Shown: positions 45,414-57,401, counted from the first letter of the stretch. The stretch: DNA of 64,000 nucleotides from Zygnema cylindricum (GCA_037447655.1 JBBHKE010000055.1:1-64000), one strand, 5' to 3'. Notes: a model not told the origin generated them from the sequence alone. A program made the numbers and translations.

Positions 45414-45966
45414 CACCGTCAATCGCTAGTAGAGTAAAGAAATAAATTGCGTAAAAAAAAATTAGTGTTATTAACACTAATCGGGATTTAAAAATAAATA
45501 AATATATATATATATACACTATTTAATCCCTAACTGTAATTGAGGCTGTCTTGAATAATAAATACCCGCCCTTTCGATGTTTACAGTAATATGTGTATTC
45601 GTACAAAATTAGACAATTCGTACGCCGTCGCGCTCTTCACACAGTCGACGGACGAAGATATGAGAACGTGATTTTTGTCGACGAGTTTGCGTCTCTTTCT
45701 TCCAGTGCACATTCACATATATGCGCAATAAAATTAAGTGCCTTTTGATGCCTTTGAAATTCAAAAAGCACCATTTCCGTACAAAAGCATCCTGTCCGTA
45801 CGCCACACTATTTCCATCGCAGTGTACTTCCATTATTAACGCTAATTGAAAAAGAACCCTAATTAGAATAATGGAAAAAATAAAATTATGGATTGTATTT
45901 TGGGTTTTTTTTTTTGAAAAAAGGGCACCGAATTGGCGTTATATACTCTAATAGCGATTGGCGGTG
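45414..45966. mobile_element. MITE family A, long form, copy A7
   Basis: 553 bp, TA-flanked (45412-45413, 45967-45968). It sits at the position corresponding to A6 of duplication copy 1 but in the opposite orientation. Confidence 0.85.
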
Positions 45967-46822
45967 TAGCGTGTCGTGATACGAGCCACTTGCCCGTACG
46001 AAAAAAGAAATGCTTTGCGGACACGATATGTACGAATCCTTCCAAACCAAAATGTACTGCCACGCAAGCGTTTGTACAGACCGAAAATAACCGCGAAGGA
46101 ACTTTGGACATACCCTTTATTTATTTATTTCCATCGGTTTTTTTTTTTTTGACATTACGTGTTCTCTTATGTGATTGGTCCCTGTTTGTTCATAAGTTTG
46201 CGACGGAATGAATTCTTGTACGGTTCACGTCCGTGCGCTTCGTTTTCGAAATTCTTCAAAAACGAAAAAGTGCATTCCGAACATGATGTCCGATGGCGGA
46301 CGGCAGTTGCGTACGCGACCGTACGCCAAACTCACGAGGTATAAAAAACCGAATATTGAAAATTGTCGGTGTTCGTACGCAGCCTCGCTGGCATGGAGAT
46401 CAAAAGAACAACACATCAAGATTCTCATATTTTGGACTTTTCTGGTCGCAAGAAGCCTCGTGAGTCGTGACTGGTAAATACCAGAGCCGTTAGATGCTGA
46501 TGAAACCCCATCGGCGAACGAAACGGCAAGCTATCACATGTACGATTCTGCAACAGGTACATTCGTACCTCGATCCACACGCCCAGAGATACAGTACAGT
46601 ATTGTACCGTACAATTTAGCACTCTGTCATGCATCATTGATCAGACAATTTGCGCACTAAATATTGCCTCAATTAGCAGTGTACGGATACAACTGATGCC
46701 AAGTTTCTTAACATCACACTTTTGTCCTGAAGCGAGATGAACAAATGCAGACGGGATGTACTTTTTCCACGTCAGCGTCACTTGACGTTTTTATCATATA
46801 TAAATGATGATTCTGCCCTCAA

Positions 46823-47800
46823 TTTTGACAAGTCGTATTTCACAGACTAGATTCTCATTGTTTCTGCCCCCACAAATCCAGGTGGCAAACGCCTTCTTCC
46901 CACGTGTACGGACCCGCCTTTAATTCCACTGAATTTCCGTGTCAGACAATCCTGTCGGTCGACTATCTTCAAAGACTAATGAAGCGAAAGGATAGCGCTT
47001 ACGGACAAAATAATGTCATTCGACAAAACTCAAGACGGCAAAACTCCAAAAAAAATTTGTCGTTTACACCACCACACTATTTGAAAACACGCGTCTCGTT
47101 GCGCCGTACTCCACGTGAGCGAGCTCGATTCTCATCCCACCGTGACGACTCGTCTATTTTATTGTTTGCGTATTTTATTTTAAATTGTTTTCCTTGCAAC
47201 CTTTCGCCTTGTCCCGCCTAGAGATCCGCGCAATTGGCGGACACTATTTTCGCACTCGCATTCTCGCGCCCTCGGGTCAAACGACGCGGTCCAGCCGCTA
47301 GCCGTACCGTACGGCACCACCAAGGGAAACTGTCGGCGGCTGACCGTTGCTTGCTGCTTCCTACGATTCTGTTTTTCTTTTTCCTACTTTTTCCTCGGAG
47401 CTGCGGGCGGCGAAAACCGCAAATTTGGACGTTGTGACACGGCAGCGTGTACGGTCCAGTACGGTACTGTACTGTCACTTAGTTTTACCGAACTGACCGG
47501 AAAATACTAATTTTATCTGCCCGAGGAGCCCGAGCAGCCGTACGGCCCACTACCGTACCCGTGCATCCGCGCGAGTACTGCACTGTGGCACCCGCCAGCC
47601 GGGGGGCATCGCCGCGCTCGAGGCTCGAGGCTCGAAAGCCGAACGGCAAACGCCCAATGGGAAAGTACTCATTCTATTTAGAAAGCGACAAACAAGGCCG
47701 CCAACATTTCCACGAATGGCGTGGTGCGAATCCAATCTAGACCGCCACGTTGGAGAGTACTGATTCTGAGTTCACAGCCGTGTATGATATGGCGCCTGTA

Positions 47801-47858
<58 letters not shown>

Positions 47859-48066
47859 GCTTTGTCTTTCCTCCAGACACCAGTTTGCGAAAGCAAAAAA
47901 AAAATCGTCACCTCCCTCTCCTCTGTCTCTCCTCTCTCTCTCTCTCTCTCTGTCTCCCTCTCTCCCGCTTCTCCCTCTCCTCCCTCTCCTGGTTCACTCT
48001 TGAGTCTCTCTCCCTCTCTCTTCTTCTCTTCCACTTAAAAAGAAATAAACAATAATAATAATAATA
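46823..48066 (+). promoter_or_regulatory. Upstream region of the PERK-like gene
   Basis: Unique sequence after the duplication. It holds CACGTG at about 46899, a GTAC cluster at 47448-47475, a GC-rich block (47225-47660) and then pyrimidine-rich repeats leading to the start codon. The 105-aa frame at 46904-47221 has no recognisable domain and I do not call it a gene. Confidence 0.45.
47803..47853. repeat. CT microsatellite in the presumed 5' UTR
   Basis: About 50 bp of pure (CT)n, followed by looser CT-rich sequence at 47910-48035 and an AAT repeat right before the ATG at 48067. Confidence 0.95.
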
Positions 48067-48109
48067 ATGTCTCTCCCCGCTCCGACCATAGCCCCCACTT
48101 CTACTCCAG

Positions 48110-48640
48110 ACCCCCCTCCTCCCCCTCCTCCCATCGTCGCCCCTTCTCCTCAACCTCTCCCCCCACCCCCCTCTCCCTCTCCCCCCCCTCCCTCTGCTCC
48201 TCCTTCCGTACCCCCTGTCGAACCTCCTATCGTGGCTCCTTCCCCTCCTTTCCCCCCACCTTCTCCCCCTGAAATCGCCCCGAACTCTTCGCCCCCCCCC
48301 CCCCCCCCCCGATCTTTCCCCTCCCCCCCCCGATCTTTCCCCTCCCCCCCCCACTCCTGCTCCTTCACCTCTTCCCTCCTCTCCCCCCCCCCCCTTCTTC
48401 CCCTCCTCCCTCCCCTCCCTCCAACACCCCTCTCCCACCCTCACCTCCCCCTCTCCCCCCTCCTCCCCCTCCACTCGCCTCTCCCCCTCCCCTCCCTTCC
48501 CCACCTCCCCTTCCCCCTTCTCCCTCTCCCCCTCCCTTCACCCCTCCGCCTCCCTTCTCCCCTCCGCCTCCCTTCTCCCCTCCCCCCCCCCTTCTCTCCC
48601 CCCCCTCCCCCTCCCTCCTCCCCCCTCTCCACCACAGTAA
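48110..48640. repeat. C-rich low-complexity tract (PERK exon 1)
   Basis: Poly-C runs up to about 15 and CCCCTCC repeats encode the Pro-rich ectodomain. Homopolymer length error here would shift frame, so the exact protein sequence of residues 75-190 is uncertain. Confidence 0.85.
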
Positions 48641-48649
48641 TTATTGCGG

Positions 48650-49340
48650 TGGCCGCGGGGGGGGGGGTGGTGGTGGCGCTCCTCTTCGGCCTCTGCTGCC
48701 TCTACCTCCTCGGATTCTTCAGGGGGAGGAGGGAAGGAGAGGGAGAGAGGGATGAGAGGCGAGGGTCAGGAGAAGGAGGCCTTCTGGAGAAAGGTGAGAA
48801 GGGAGAGGGAGAGGGATAGGGAGAGGGAGAGGGAGAGGGAGAGGGAGAGGGAGAGGGAAAGGGAAATAAGAAAGCAGGGTGAAGGGGAGGGAAGGGGGAG
48901 GGGGAGGGGGAGGAGGGGAAGGGAAGGGAAGGGAAGGGAAGGAGAGGGGGATGGAGAGGGATTGGATGGCAGAGTCGGCGGAGGGAGGCCTTCTGGAGAG
49001 AGGTGGGGAGGCGGAGGGGGGGAGGGAGAGGGAGAAAAGAGGGAGGGGGGGGGGAGAGGGAGAGGGAGAGTTAGGAGGAGGGTTGGTGAGAGAGGTAAAA
49101 CTGGGGGGGGGGGGGAGAAGAGAGGTAGTGCTAATGAGCTGGGAAGGGATGGGAGAGAAGAGGGAAGAGGATGAGGGAAGTGGGTGCGACCAAGGGGTGG
49201 GAGGAAAGGATGGAAGGGAGGCGGGCCAGAGGGAATGGGATGGGAGGGAGAAGAAGAAGGAAGAGGAAAGAGACAAAGGAGGGAAAAAAATATAGAGGAT
49301 GGAAGGATTAGGAGGAGAGGGAGAGGTAGAGGTAGAAAGG
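48650..49340. repeat. G-rich low-complexity tract (PERK exon 1 end and intron 1)
   Basis: Runs of 10-13 G (about 48656 and 49104) and GGGAGA/GGGAAG arrays immediately follow the C-rich tract, so the strand bias flips abruptly at about 48645. Confidence 0.85.
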
Positions 49341-49349
49341 GGAAACGAG

Positions 49350-50449
49350 GAGATTATTTTCCTGGATTTGCATATTCTGATATTTTTTATCTTTTGTATT
49401 GTTATTATTTTTTTAAGGGGACCGTTGTAATGACTACGGGAGAATCTTTATAATCACTATCAATCCACCTGGAAATTTATCTTATAGTGAAAACGTTCAA
49501 ATCTTAACAAGTAGATTCTACATTTTGTCAGAAACGGTCAAACCAAAAACAAAATAAGTCTATGAAACATAGAATATGTTCAGTATGCACGAAATGTGGA
49601 CATTTAATGGAGCTCTTCTTTGTCTCCGTTTTTGGGTTTTTTTTTTTTTTTTCAAATTCAACCACCTTACAAATTCTCTAAAGCTAAAATACCATGTTTC
49701 CTGGCTCACGAAATATTCATTTTTGATATGAATATTTGGAAATTTAAATATCAGAAACGCCACCGGTGGGAAAAAAGCTGTAAAAATATCAATTGTCAAA
49801 ATTTGTATGATTTCTCTAAAACACAAACTTCCAGGTGGACTTGTTTGTAGTGGTTATAGGGATTCTGTGGTAGTTATTATAATAGTTTCCCTTTTGGAAA
49901 TTGTTATTACTGTTTTTTCATTTTTATTCTCCAACTTTTTGAAACTTTTGATTTATAAGATTTTTGATTGTTTTTTCCCCTGGCTTTGATGTATTTCTGA
50001 AAAGAATAACCTGTTGAAATATTTGAAATTTCTCCTGAATCTCATGTAAAAAGTTCACACTGAATAAAAACTAAAAAATCCCCTCTAATGGTTATGATTT
50101 TCATTCCTTCGAGCTTTCCTGCCCTTTGCCTCCCCCCTAATTTCCTGCCATCAACACTATTAATAATACTTCAAAAAAATGGCCTTAAAAGTTTGGAACT
50201 TCAAGTAAATATACATATAAATATATATTTCCCCCCCATCTCCTCTCCCGCGGCCCGCCCTCTGTATCCTTTATACCACATTGGCATCCACATTAGTTAC
50301 AGAGCGCATCCTTTGTACATTTCTCTACCTCTCTCCCTCTCCCCCCTCCCTTTGTTTCCTCTTACTTCTGCCTTTCCACCCTCCTTTCTTCCACTATCTC
50401 TCCCTCCCTCCCTGCCTAACCCACACTCATTCCTACCTCTACCTCGCAG
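49350..50449 (+). other. PERK intron 1, AT-rich part
   Basis: AT-rich intron sequence becoming pyrimidine-rich (50220-50440) toward the exon 2 acceptor at 50449. No other feature seen. Confidence 0.5.
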
Positions 50450-53400
50450 GCATGAGCGGAGCCAGTAGTGGAGGAAACTCAGCTGCCCCTTTCCTGCCTC
50501 CTCCCCCTCCCTCTTCCAAACTTCCCCGTTCCGATCCTCCCTCTTCCCAATCCTCTGATGCTCGTCCTCTCTCCTCCTCGGGAGGCCACCCTCCCCCTAG
50601 CTCCGGCGGAAATACCACTCTCCCTACCCCCTTTGGTTCCAATCCCAATTCGGAGTCGTGGTTTTCTTACGACGAACTCCATTTGGCCACCGACGGTTTT
50701 TCAGATTCGAATAAATTGGGAGAGGGAGGGTTTGGGAAAGTGTACAAAGGGGTACTGAAAGACAAACGAGTGGTAGCAGTGAAAGTGTTGAGAGTGGGAG
50801 GGAGTCAAGGAGAGAGAGAGTTTCGGGCAGAAGTGGAAATTATTTCGAGGGTCCATCACAAACATTTGGTGACACTTTTTGGGTATTGTATCGCTTTCGA
50901 TCAGAGGCTCCTGGTTTACGAGTTTGTAACTAATGGGACCTTGGAGGCGGCTTTGCATGGTAAGTGGGGTGGAGGGAGGGAGAGGGAGAGGTAGAGGGAG
51001 GGGGAAGTGGTGGGGTAAAGGGAGATGGACGCGATTTGGCATGCAATCTTACTTAGGCAAGGTTTTCAGTATATAGAATGAATTGGGCAAAGGTAGTAAA
51101 TAAGTAAATGACCAAAGTGATAAGTATATAGATAAAGCCAAAAATAATGAGATAATAACATCCATTTTTTACGATAACAAGACAAAAAAAAATAGTTTCT
51201 CTATTTGACTGCTATCCACTGTTAAACTAACCGCGGTGTTGGAGAGGAGTAAAAGTTGGAGATGAAGACGGAGAGAGTCAAGAGTGGAGGGGGAAGAGGG
51301 AGGGAGAGTCCTAACATCTTAATTAGTGTGGATGTGTGGATGGCCAGATCCCAGGAAAGTGATGGATTGGCCCATGAGGTTGAGGGTGGCCCTGGGATCG
51401 GCCAAGGGGCTGGCTCCTCCACGAAGACTGTAAGTGGAAAGGGAGAGGGAGGGGGAGGGAGGGAGGGGGGGTTGCAGGGGGGATGCTATTGTGAAAATGG
51501 GAACCGGAAGAATGTTAGGATTGGTGATTGGTGCGGTTTTTTTTCTTGTTCCGCGTGTGAGGAGAGGGAGAGATGAACGTTTTGCACTGGTATTTTAATT
51601 TTCTGTTATCGTTGATTTATTTTGTTTTATTTTTGTTGGGGATATCTCAGGTCATCCTCGAATTTTCCACCGGGACATCAAATCCTCCAACATCTTGCTG
51701 GACTCCAAAAATGAGGCGCAGGTGGGGGGGAGGGAGGGGAACTGGAGGGATGGAAATCGGGGTTTTGTGGAGAGTGAGGGGAAGGAGGGAGGGAAAGAAG
51801 GTGGGGTAAAAGGGAATATGAGGAAGGGGGGGAAAGTAGGATGTTGAATAAGAGTTTTGGGTGGATTTTTTTTCCAATTAGTGTGGATTTAGGCGTGTCG
51901 TCAATTCCAACGTACAGAAAAATGTAACAATTGAAAATAGAAATAATAATAATCATAAAATGTGATTTTTTGTTGGGCGGGATTAACAGTAGGTACCAGT
52001 ACTAGTCATAGGTACAATGTGAATAGCTTGACTTGATCTCCTTTTCTTTTTCCTCGCTTGCTACCTTCCCTGTTAACCAAATTCCCCATCTGCCTTTACC
52101 ATTCCTAAACTAAATTTCTCCGGCCTTTTCCCCCTTCCCCTCCCTCCCCTCAGCTGGACTTGCCTCGCCAAACTCGCCTCCGACTCCTACACCCACGTCA
52201 CCACCCGTGTCATGGCACTTTGGTGCTCCCCAAACTCCCCTCCAAACTCCCCTCCCTCCCTCCCAACCCTCAAACAAAACCGCTTCTCCCCTCCCTCCTC
52301 TCCCCAGGTACCTGGCCCCGATAGTCTCCTCCGGCAAGCTCTGGGCCAGTGATTCTTCAGCCTGGTGCTGCTGGCTGTCTGGCGAGGGGTGGGCGCCGCC
52401 ACGGGCCAGGAGGCTCGTCGACTGGGTCAGTGGGAGGGATGAGAGGGGAGGGGTGGGGGGGAGAAGGGCATCAAAGAATCCGGGGAGGGCTTCGAATCTA
52501 AATCGCAGGAAAGACGTTCGAGGGGAGGGGATCAGGTCATGGCTCAAGCAGGCGGGTTTGGATCCGCGTGGGGGTCAACTGGCACGGAAATCGCTCGCCA
52601 GCTAATCAAAGCCAATAAGAGGCCCAATATGGGGCTGGTGAGTGAGGGGGAGAAGGAGGGCGAGGGGAGGGGAGCGGGTGAAGGGGAAGGGAGGAAGAGG
52701 GAGAAGGAGAGGTATTTTATTTATTTATTTAGGTCTGGACAGATCAGTTTTGGCAAGCCTGTGTGGGGGGGTGTATCAACTATACATAGGTTGTCAATAA
52801 TATTGTGCACTATAGAAACATTAATAACAGTGTGTTACCACCACCTCATATTCTTCTTTTTCCCATCAATATTTCCTGTAACGTGACATCGATGTGTGAC
52901 ACGTGTCAGAACATGTATCCCACGGAGGCTTTCATTTCATCCCATAAAAAACTTTGGGTCCCGTGATGTCCTCTTCCGCTTCACCCCATTCTTATTCGGA
53001 TGCGTGACATCATTGCGTGACACGTGTCACAGGTGGTGCGACTCCTTGAAGGCGGTGCTGAGCTGGCGGATTTGGAAGCAGGGCTTGTGAGCGGTTCGTC
53101 TATTGGGGGAGGGTCAGAGGTAGAGTCGGAAACTGGGTCGGAAGCCCCATTTGGAGGTACCCAAGACTTCGATTTCACCAAATATTCGGCCGAAATGCGA
53201 GAACGATATCAAATGCAACACAATCCTTCCAAGGTAGGGAAGAGGTATTTTTTTTTTTTTTTAAACTGTTTTTTTGGTTCAGGTTTTCTAGAAGGTTTTT
53301 GGGATGGTTGTCAGGTGGGAGCGGTTGTACGCTTTTTTGTTTGTGTTTAGTGTGCTTGAAATGGGTTGTTCTTATCACTTTTTTTACGTAAACCTCTAGG

Positions 53401-54024
53401 ACCTCGAAGAAACCTTTGGAAGTTAATACGGAACATCAAACGATATGTTTGAACCGATTTTCAAATAAATGGATCTCAAATTTACTTTTTACCTGAACAT
53501 CGTAATTGTTCTCTTTTACCAAAACCTTGGACAGGAATCTACAACAGAATCGCTATTCGAGCCTTGAACAAAAACTTGATAAAACCACTCTTCTCACAAC
53601 CTCCCCAACTTTTTTTTAACGAATCCCTTAATGGAATCCCAGGCAAAGCTTCTAACAATATCTCTAAGGATCTGTGACAAAATGGCAGGAAGAATCTCTG
53701 ATCGACATGGACCCATCTCCCGCACACTCGGCGATTTCTATGCCCCCTCCTTTGCCACATTCCGTTTCCATGGCTTCCAGTTCCGATGCTAGTGGAGAGT
53801 TTTTGTACTCAGGACCGTTGAAAACCAGTGGGGAAGTGCCACCTGGCATGCCGAGACCTCCCTCTAGACCTGGTTCTATGCCGAGAATAACTTCGTCAAC
53901 GTCAAAGGGACCGGAAAATTTGTGGGCACGGGGAACACGGAAAGGTCCCGTACATGAATTTAGTGGGGAGTTGGAAGATGGGAGAGGAGTGCAGTACTCG
54001 GAGAGATTAGACGAGGGAAGGTGA

Positions 54025-55639
54025 AAAATGTCCGGCCGGGTCGAGGAGTTTTGCCATTTCATTTCGTCTTCGTTTTTCATTTTTTTTTTTCGTTAAGTTC
54101 TGTTTATTTTATTCATTTTATTTTTGTTTCATGAACAGTGGAGAGAGTGTTCATTCCCGTGGCATTGTCATTCGAATGTCTCATTACGTCGTGCCGATTG
54201 GTTTCCACCTTTAAAAAAGTAAGGGAGAAGGAGAGTAGTGGGGAAAAATATGAAGATAAGTTGTCATGTGAAGGTAAACGACGAAAACCATGGAAAGAAA
54301 ACCAAGGAAAGGCAACGGCATTTGTGAAAATATTGGATGATTGGCAATGTCACGACAACGAACAGCCTCTCGAAAGATATTTACAATGTTTTTATTCAAG
54401 CAAGCCTCGAACAATCAACGAGGGAAAAAAAAAAGAAAAAGAGAATGAAGGAGGTGGACATTCAAGAGAAACGTTGTGTATCCTTTTTGCTGTCACATTG
54501 TGGATGTGATAGCGATTACTTTCGGTTATTCTAAACCATTTTTTTTAGTGTTGCATTGGTTCATTTGTCTCTCCTATTTGTGCCATTTGTTACTTTATTT
54601 GCTAAGTTTTGAAGCTATATGAACTTGTAAGTACTTTATTATGAGCGCTGGTAGGAGTAGATGGAATATATAAGTTCCTCTTTCTATTTTTTATATGATT
54701 GGTAATTGGGTCATGGGGGAATGACAAGAGAGACCAGATCTGCAATTTTCTGGATTGGAGAAAATGCTTATGTCAATTCTTGATGTTGTCATTTTCGTTC
54801 TTGCACTAAACCAGAAGTGTGACAGTTTGTGGTTTCAAATTTCAATTTCTTAAGGATCTTGTTGTCTCTAGAAAAACGAAAGTGTACAATCGCAAACTTA
54901 TTAGGATCTGATCGGACTGTTTGTATACAAGTGTGGAAAAAACTAATGCAGGTTCTTATGTTATTATTTGTTTTTTATTTTTGTGTTTCCACGTAGTCAA
55001 ATGTTCTACTGTTGCGCGGTTTTAATGAAGCTTTCTATACTTGATGGATGCACTAAATGAAGAAATGTGTCAACTATCAAACATCTAATGACTTTTTGTC
55101 TTTACAAAATGGAACTGTATAATGCGAGAGTTTTATTAGAATTGGATAGTAATGTTTTGGTTTAACTTCACACAGTTAAGCATTAAAGATAAATATATGT
55201 TTGCTTACAAAACTAAAATTAAATAGAAATATCCCACTCAGACCACGAAAGAATCAAGAGCATGTTAAAGAAGGCACCACAAAATAAGAAATGAAAATGA
55301 ATACTACCTAAACAAAAATCCCAGCATACCTCACCACTGAAAGTAACCTCTTGGATTCCTCCAAGCTCGGACTGTAGGTCGAGAGTGTTTCAGAATATGT
55401 CTACAATCCATATCCGCGATAGCAGATTGAAGGAGGGTACAACCTATTAGTAATATATTATTAACATAATAAAACCTATGAAAGCTATCGTATCTGAACA
55501 AACCTAAACACATGGGAAACCCAATGCCTAACACAAATTTTTTTCTAAGCGGGGGCCCACCCCCATAAACACCTCATGGTCTGTGGAGCCATATATAGAA
55601 ACAAATAGAAACATGGGTTGTCAATTTTCTTGAGGTGGT
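54025..55639. other. 3' flank of the PERK-like gene; no further gene seen
   Basis: AT-rich, with a 123-aa Lys/Glu-rich frame at 54138-54509 that has no recognisable domain and is more likely 3' UTR. Confidence 0.45.
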
Positions 55640-56130
55640 TACGTGACAAATGCAACTATTGCTTCTAAGAGGAAAGTATTCTGTTTGTTGGGAGGCTTCA
55701 CAAAATTATTCATCCCGGCGGATCGATGTTGTTTTGCTCGATGGTGACTGCGGTATGTTTAGTGACATTGTTTTGGCAAACCCTGCCTTTGTTACAGTTG
55801 TTCGTCTCGACATGTTGGAGAAGGAGAGAGGTTATGCACACCGTGATGCATTGGATGATATGGTTCCTATGGCAATTGAGATATTTAGTTGTTTGTTGTT
55901 TGCTTTTGATGACTTCCATCATACTTGTGGTCAACGTTCTTTCGAAAGGAGGGGCCCTGTGGAGCCCCCCCCTTCCCGTACTTGCGTCCTTTTATCGTCA
56001 ACGGTTGTTTGTGACTGTGCATTGCATGCAGGCGTCTATCCTCCTTTGATCTACTGTCACGTTTATGGATCGTCAACTTGTTCCCTCTCTCCCTCGGCAT
56101 GCTTCGTCAGATTTGCAGGATTTTTGTAAC
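55640..56130 (+). pseudogene. Retroelement 3' module, plus-strand copy
   Basis: The frame reads RRIDVVLLDGDCGMFSDIVL, then ERGYAHRDALDDMVPMAIEI and FDDFHHTCG. This is the C-terminal module that follows the RT in the element at 2.2-3.9 kb. No RT precedes it, so the copy is 5'-truncated. The fixed D, K/R..Y and PxAxE positions recall an endonuclease-like fold, but that is only a guess. Confidence 0.6.
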
Positions 56131-57401
56131 TGGTTTTAGGGGCTTTCCTTATGCTCGGGCTAGGTCGGGTAATTAGTAAGGTGCACTCTTTAAGATGTGT
56201 TGTTCTTTTCCACGTACTTCATTAATTTTCTCCTGTGCTTGTTAGTTTCTTTTGTGTTATTTTTTGTTTTAGTTTGCTTCCTCACGTGTTGAGTTTTCGA
56301 TTTCATTTTGGCTTTTTGTTTTCCCTTGTTCCCATGTACTTAGACGCCTCACTTTCTTTAGAATACCAATTTTTTTGTTACTTATTCTAATAACAACAGC
56401 AAGACAACAATAAAAAAAATGAGCCACATGGTGTGCACGAATTACGAAGGAACTAAGATTTAGATTCAATGTTTTTTTCTCTAATGATGACTGTTATTTT
56501 ACTTCACTCTTCCCCACAAGCTTTTTCTGGGTCACAAGAAAAAGTTACATGCATGCGGTATTGTATACATATTTTTGGATCGTGGCAAGGTGAAAAATGC
56601 AGCATCTTTTACTTCGAGAAAATGGTCGGAAAATGTCGATAAAAAAAGAGAGATGAAACTAATCAATCAAACTCAGCTACTTTGATTGGTTTCTTACTCA
56701 CAAAAAGGTGCATGAGTTAACTGCGTAAAGTTGCATCATTGAACTGTTTGAAAGACACACAAAAACGTGCAACATTTATAGCATTTCTAAAAATACCTCA
56801 TGAAAGAAAAAGAAAAAGAACTCGAAAATCACTCACATGATCATCTTTCATTCCACTACACATTTTTCTTTCCTATTTCTGATAGTTAACATCGGTGAAA
56901 AACTTTAACAGCCTTCACATCTGCTCTTAAATCCAGCCTACTCCCTCCAAAACAAAACCTCAGTCTCAACTTTCCAACTTACCTCCTTCACCTCTCTCCC
57001 TACCTCTCTTTCATCTTACCTCTTCTCACTCTCATTTTCCTCCCACTTCTCCCCTTTCCTGTCACTTCTCAACCCGCTTTCTTGACGGCTTACATTTAAG
57101 GACTTAGACAGACAGTACCGAATGCCTTAGTAGACAAAAAAAGCAAGCTATTCTCATATTCATCAAAATTCTCACACAGCTCTAAAAATGAGTGACAGGA
57201 ATCCAAGGCATTGAAGTCGGGCGCAAATTAATTATCCAAACTCAAAAAGGGTTACATGATCGATCAGAATCACAAAGTTAAGGCTTGAGAACGTCAGCAG
57301 TACTCTGGACATTCATCCAATCACTCATCAGTTGCTACCACCTAAAAACAAAAATGACAGAAGGTTTCCCTTTCTGCCTTCATCGCGCAAAACTTTCAAA
57401 G
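56131..57401. other. No gene seen
   Basis: T-rich possible retroelement 3' UTR to about 56350, then AT-rich sequence and the 3' flank of the gene ending at 57402. Confidence 0.4.

Larger units (their letters stand above)
38718..46822. repeat. Segmental duplication, copy 2
   Basis: Second copy of 32727-38374. Its extra length is explained by three transposon insertions (40258-40474, 40541-42134, 44251-45190) and a longer segment right of the family A element (45969-46308). Its left boundary falls inside the TIR of element D, after the outer 90 bp or so. Confidence 0.9.
48067..54024 (+). pseudogene. PERK-like proline-rich receptor kinase, kinase exons disrupted
   Basis: Exons: 48067-48793, 50450-50959, 51348-51429, 51651-51721, 52154-52222, 52308-52425, about 52555-52637, 53033-53233, 53689-54024. 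Exon 1 encodes a Pro/Ser-rich ectodomain without signal peptide and a TM helix (about 190-218, TVIIAVAAGGGVVVALLFGL). Exon 2 gives a second Pro/Ser linker and the kinase N-lobe: [11 protein letters not shown] (333-343), VAVK Lys 354, [15 protein letters not shown]. Exon 4 has FHRDIKSSNILLD. Exon 8 continues VVRLLEGGAELADL and exon 9 is a Ser/Pro tail. This order is that of plant PERKs, plasma-membrane/cell-wall sensors. Exon 3 is 2 nt short before YLHED; exons 5-7 lack bases around the DFG, TRVMGT and APEY regions. Junction phases of exons 1, 2, 4, 8 and 9 are intact. Either a young pseudogene or a consensus error; I favour neither strongly. Confidence 0.75.

Noticed and set aside
46904-47221. 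105-aa frame upstream of PERK
   Set aside because: No domain, no splice partners, ordinary composition; insufficient to call a gene.
47678-48504. 118- and 198-aa minus-strand frames opposite PERK exon 1
   Set aside because: Gly/Arg/Glu repeats complementary to the CT- and C-rich tracts; the plus-strand gene explains the region.
48067-48816. Calling exon 1 a stand-alone 250-aa secreted proline-rich protein
   Set aside because: A GTGAGA donor at 48794 joins it in the correct phase to the kinase exon at 50450, and the TM helix fits a PERK.
54138-54509. 123-aa frame after the PERK tail
   Set aside because: Lys/Glu-rich with no motif, lies in the presumed 3' UTR.
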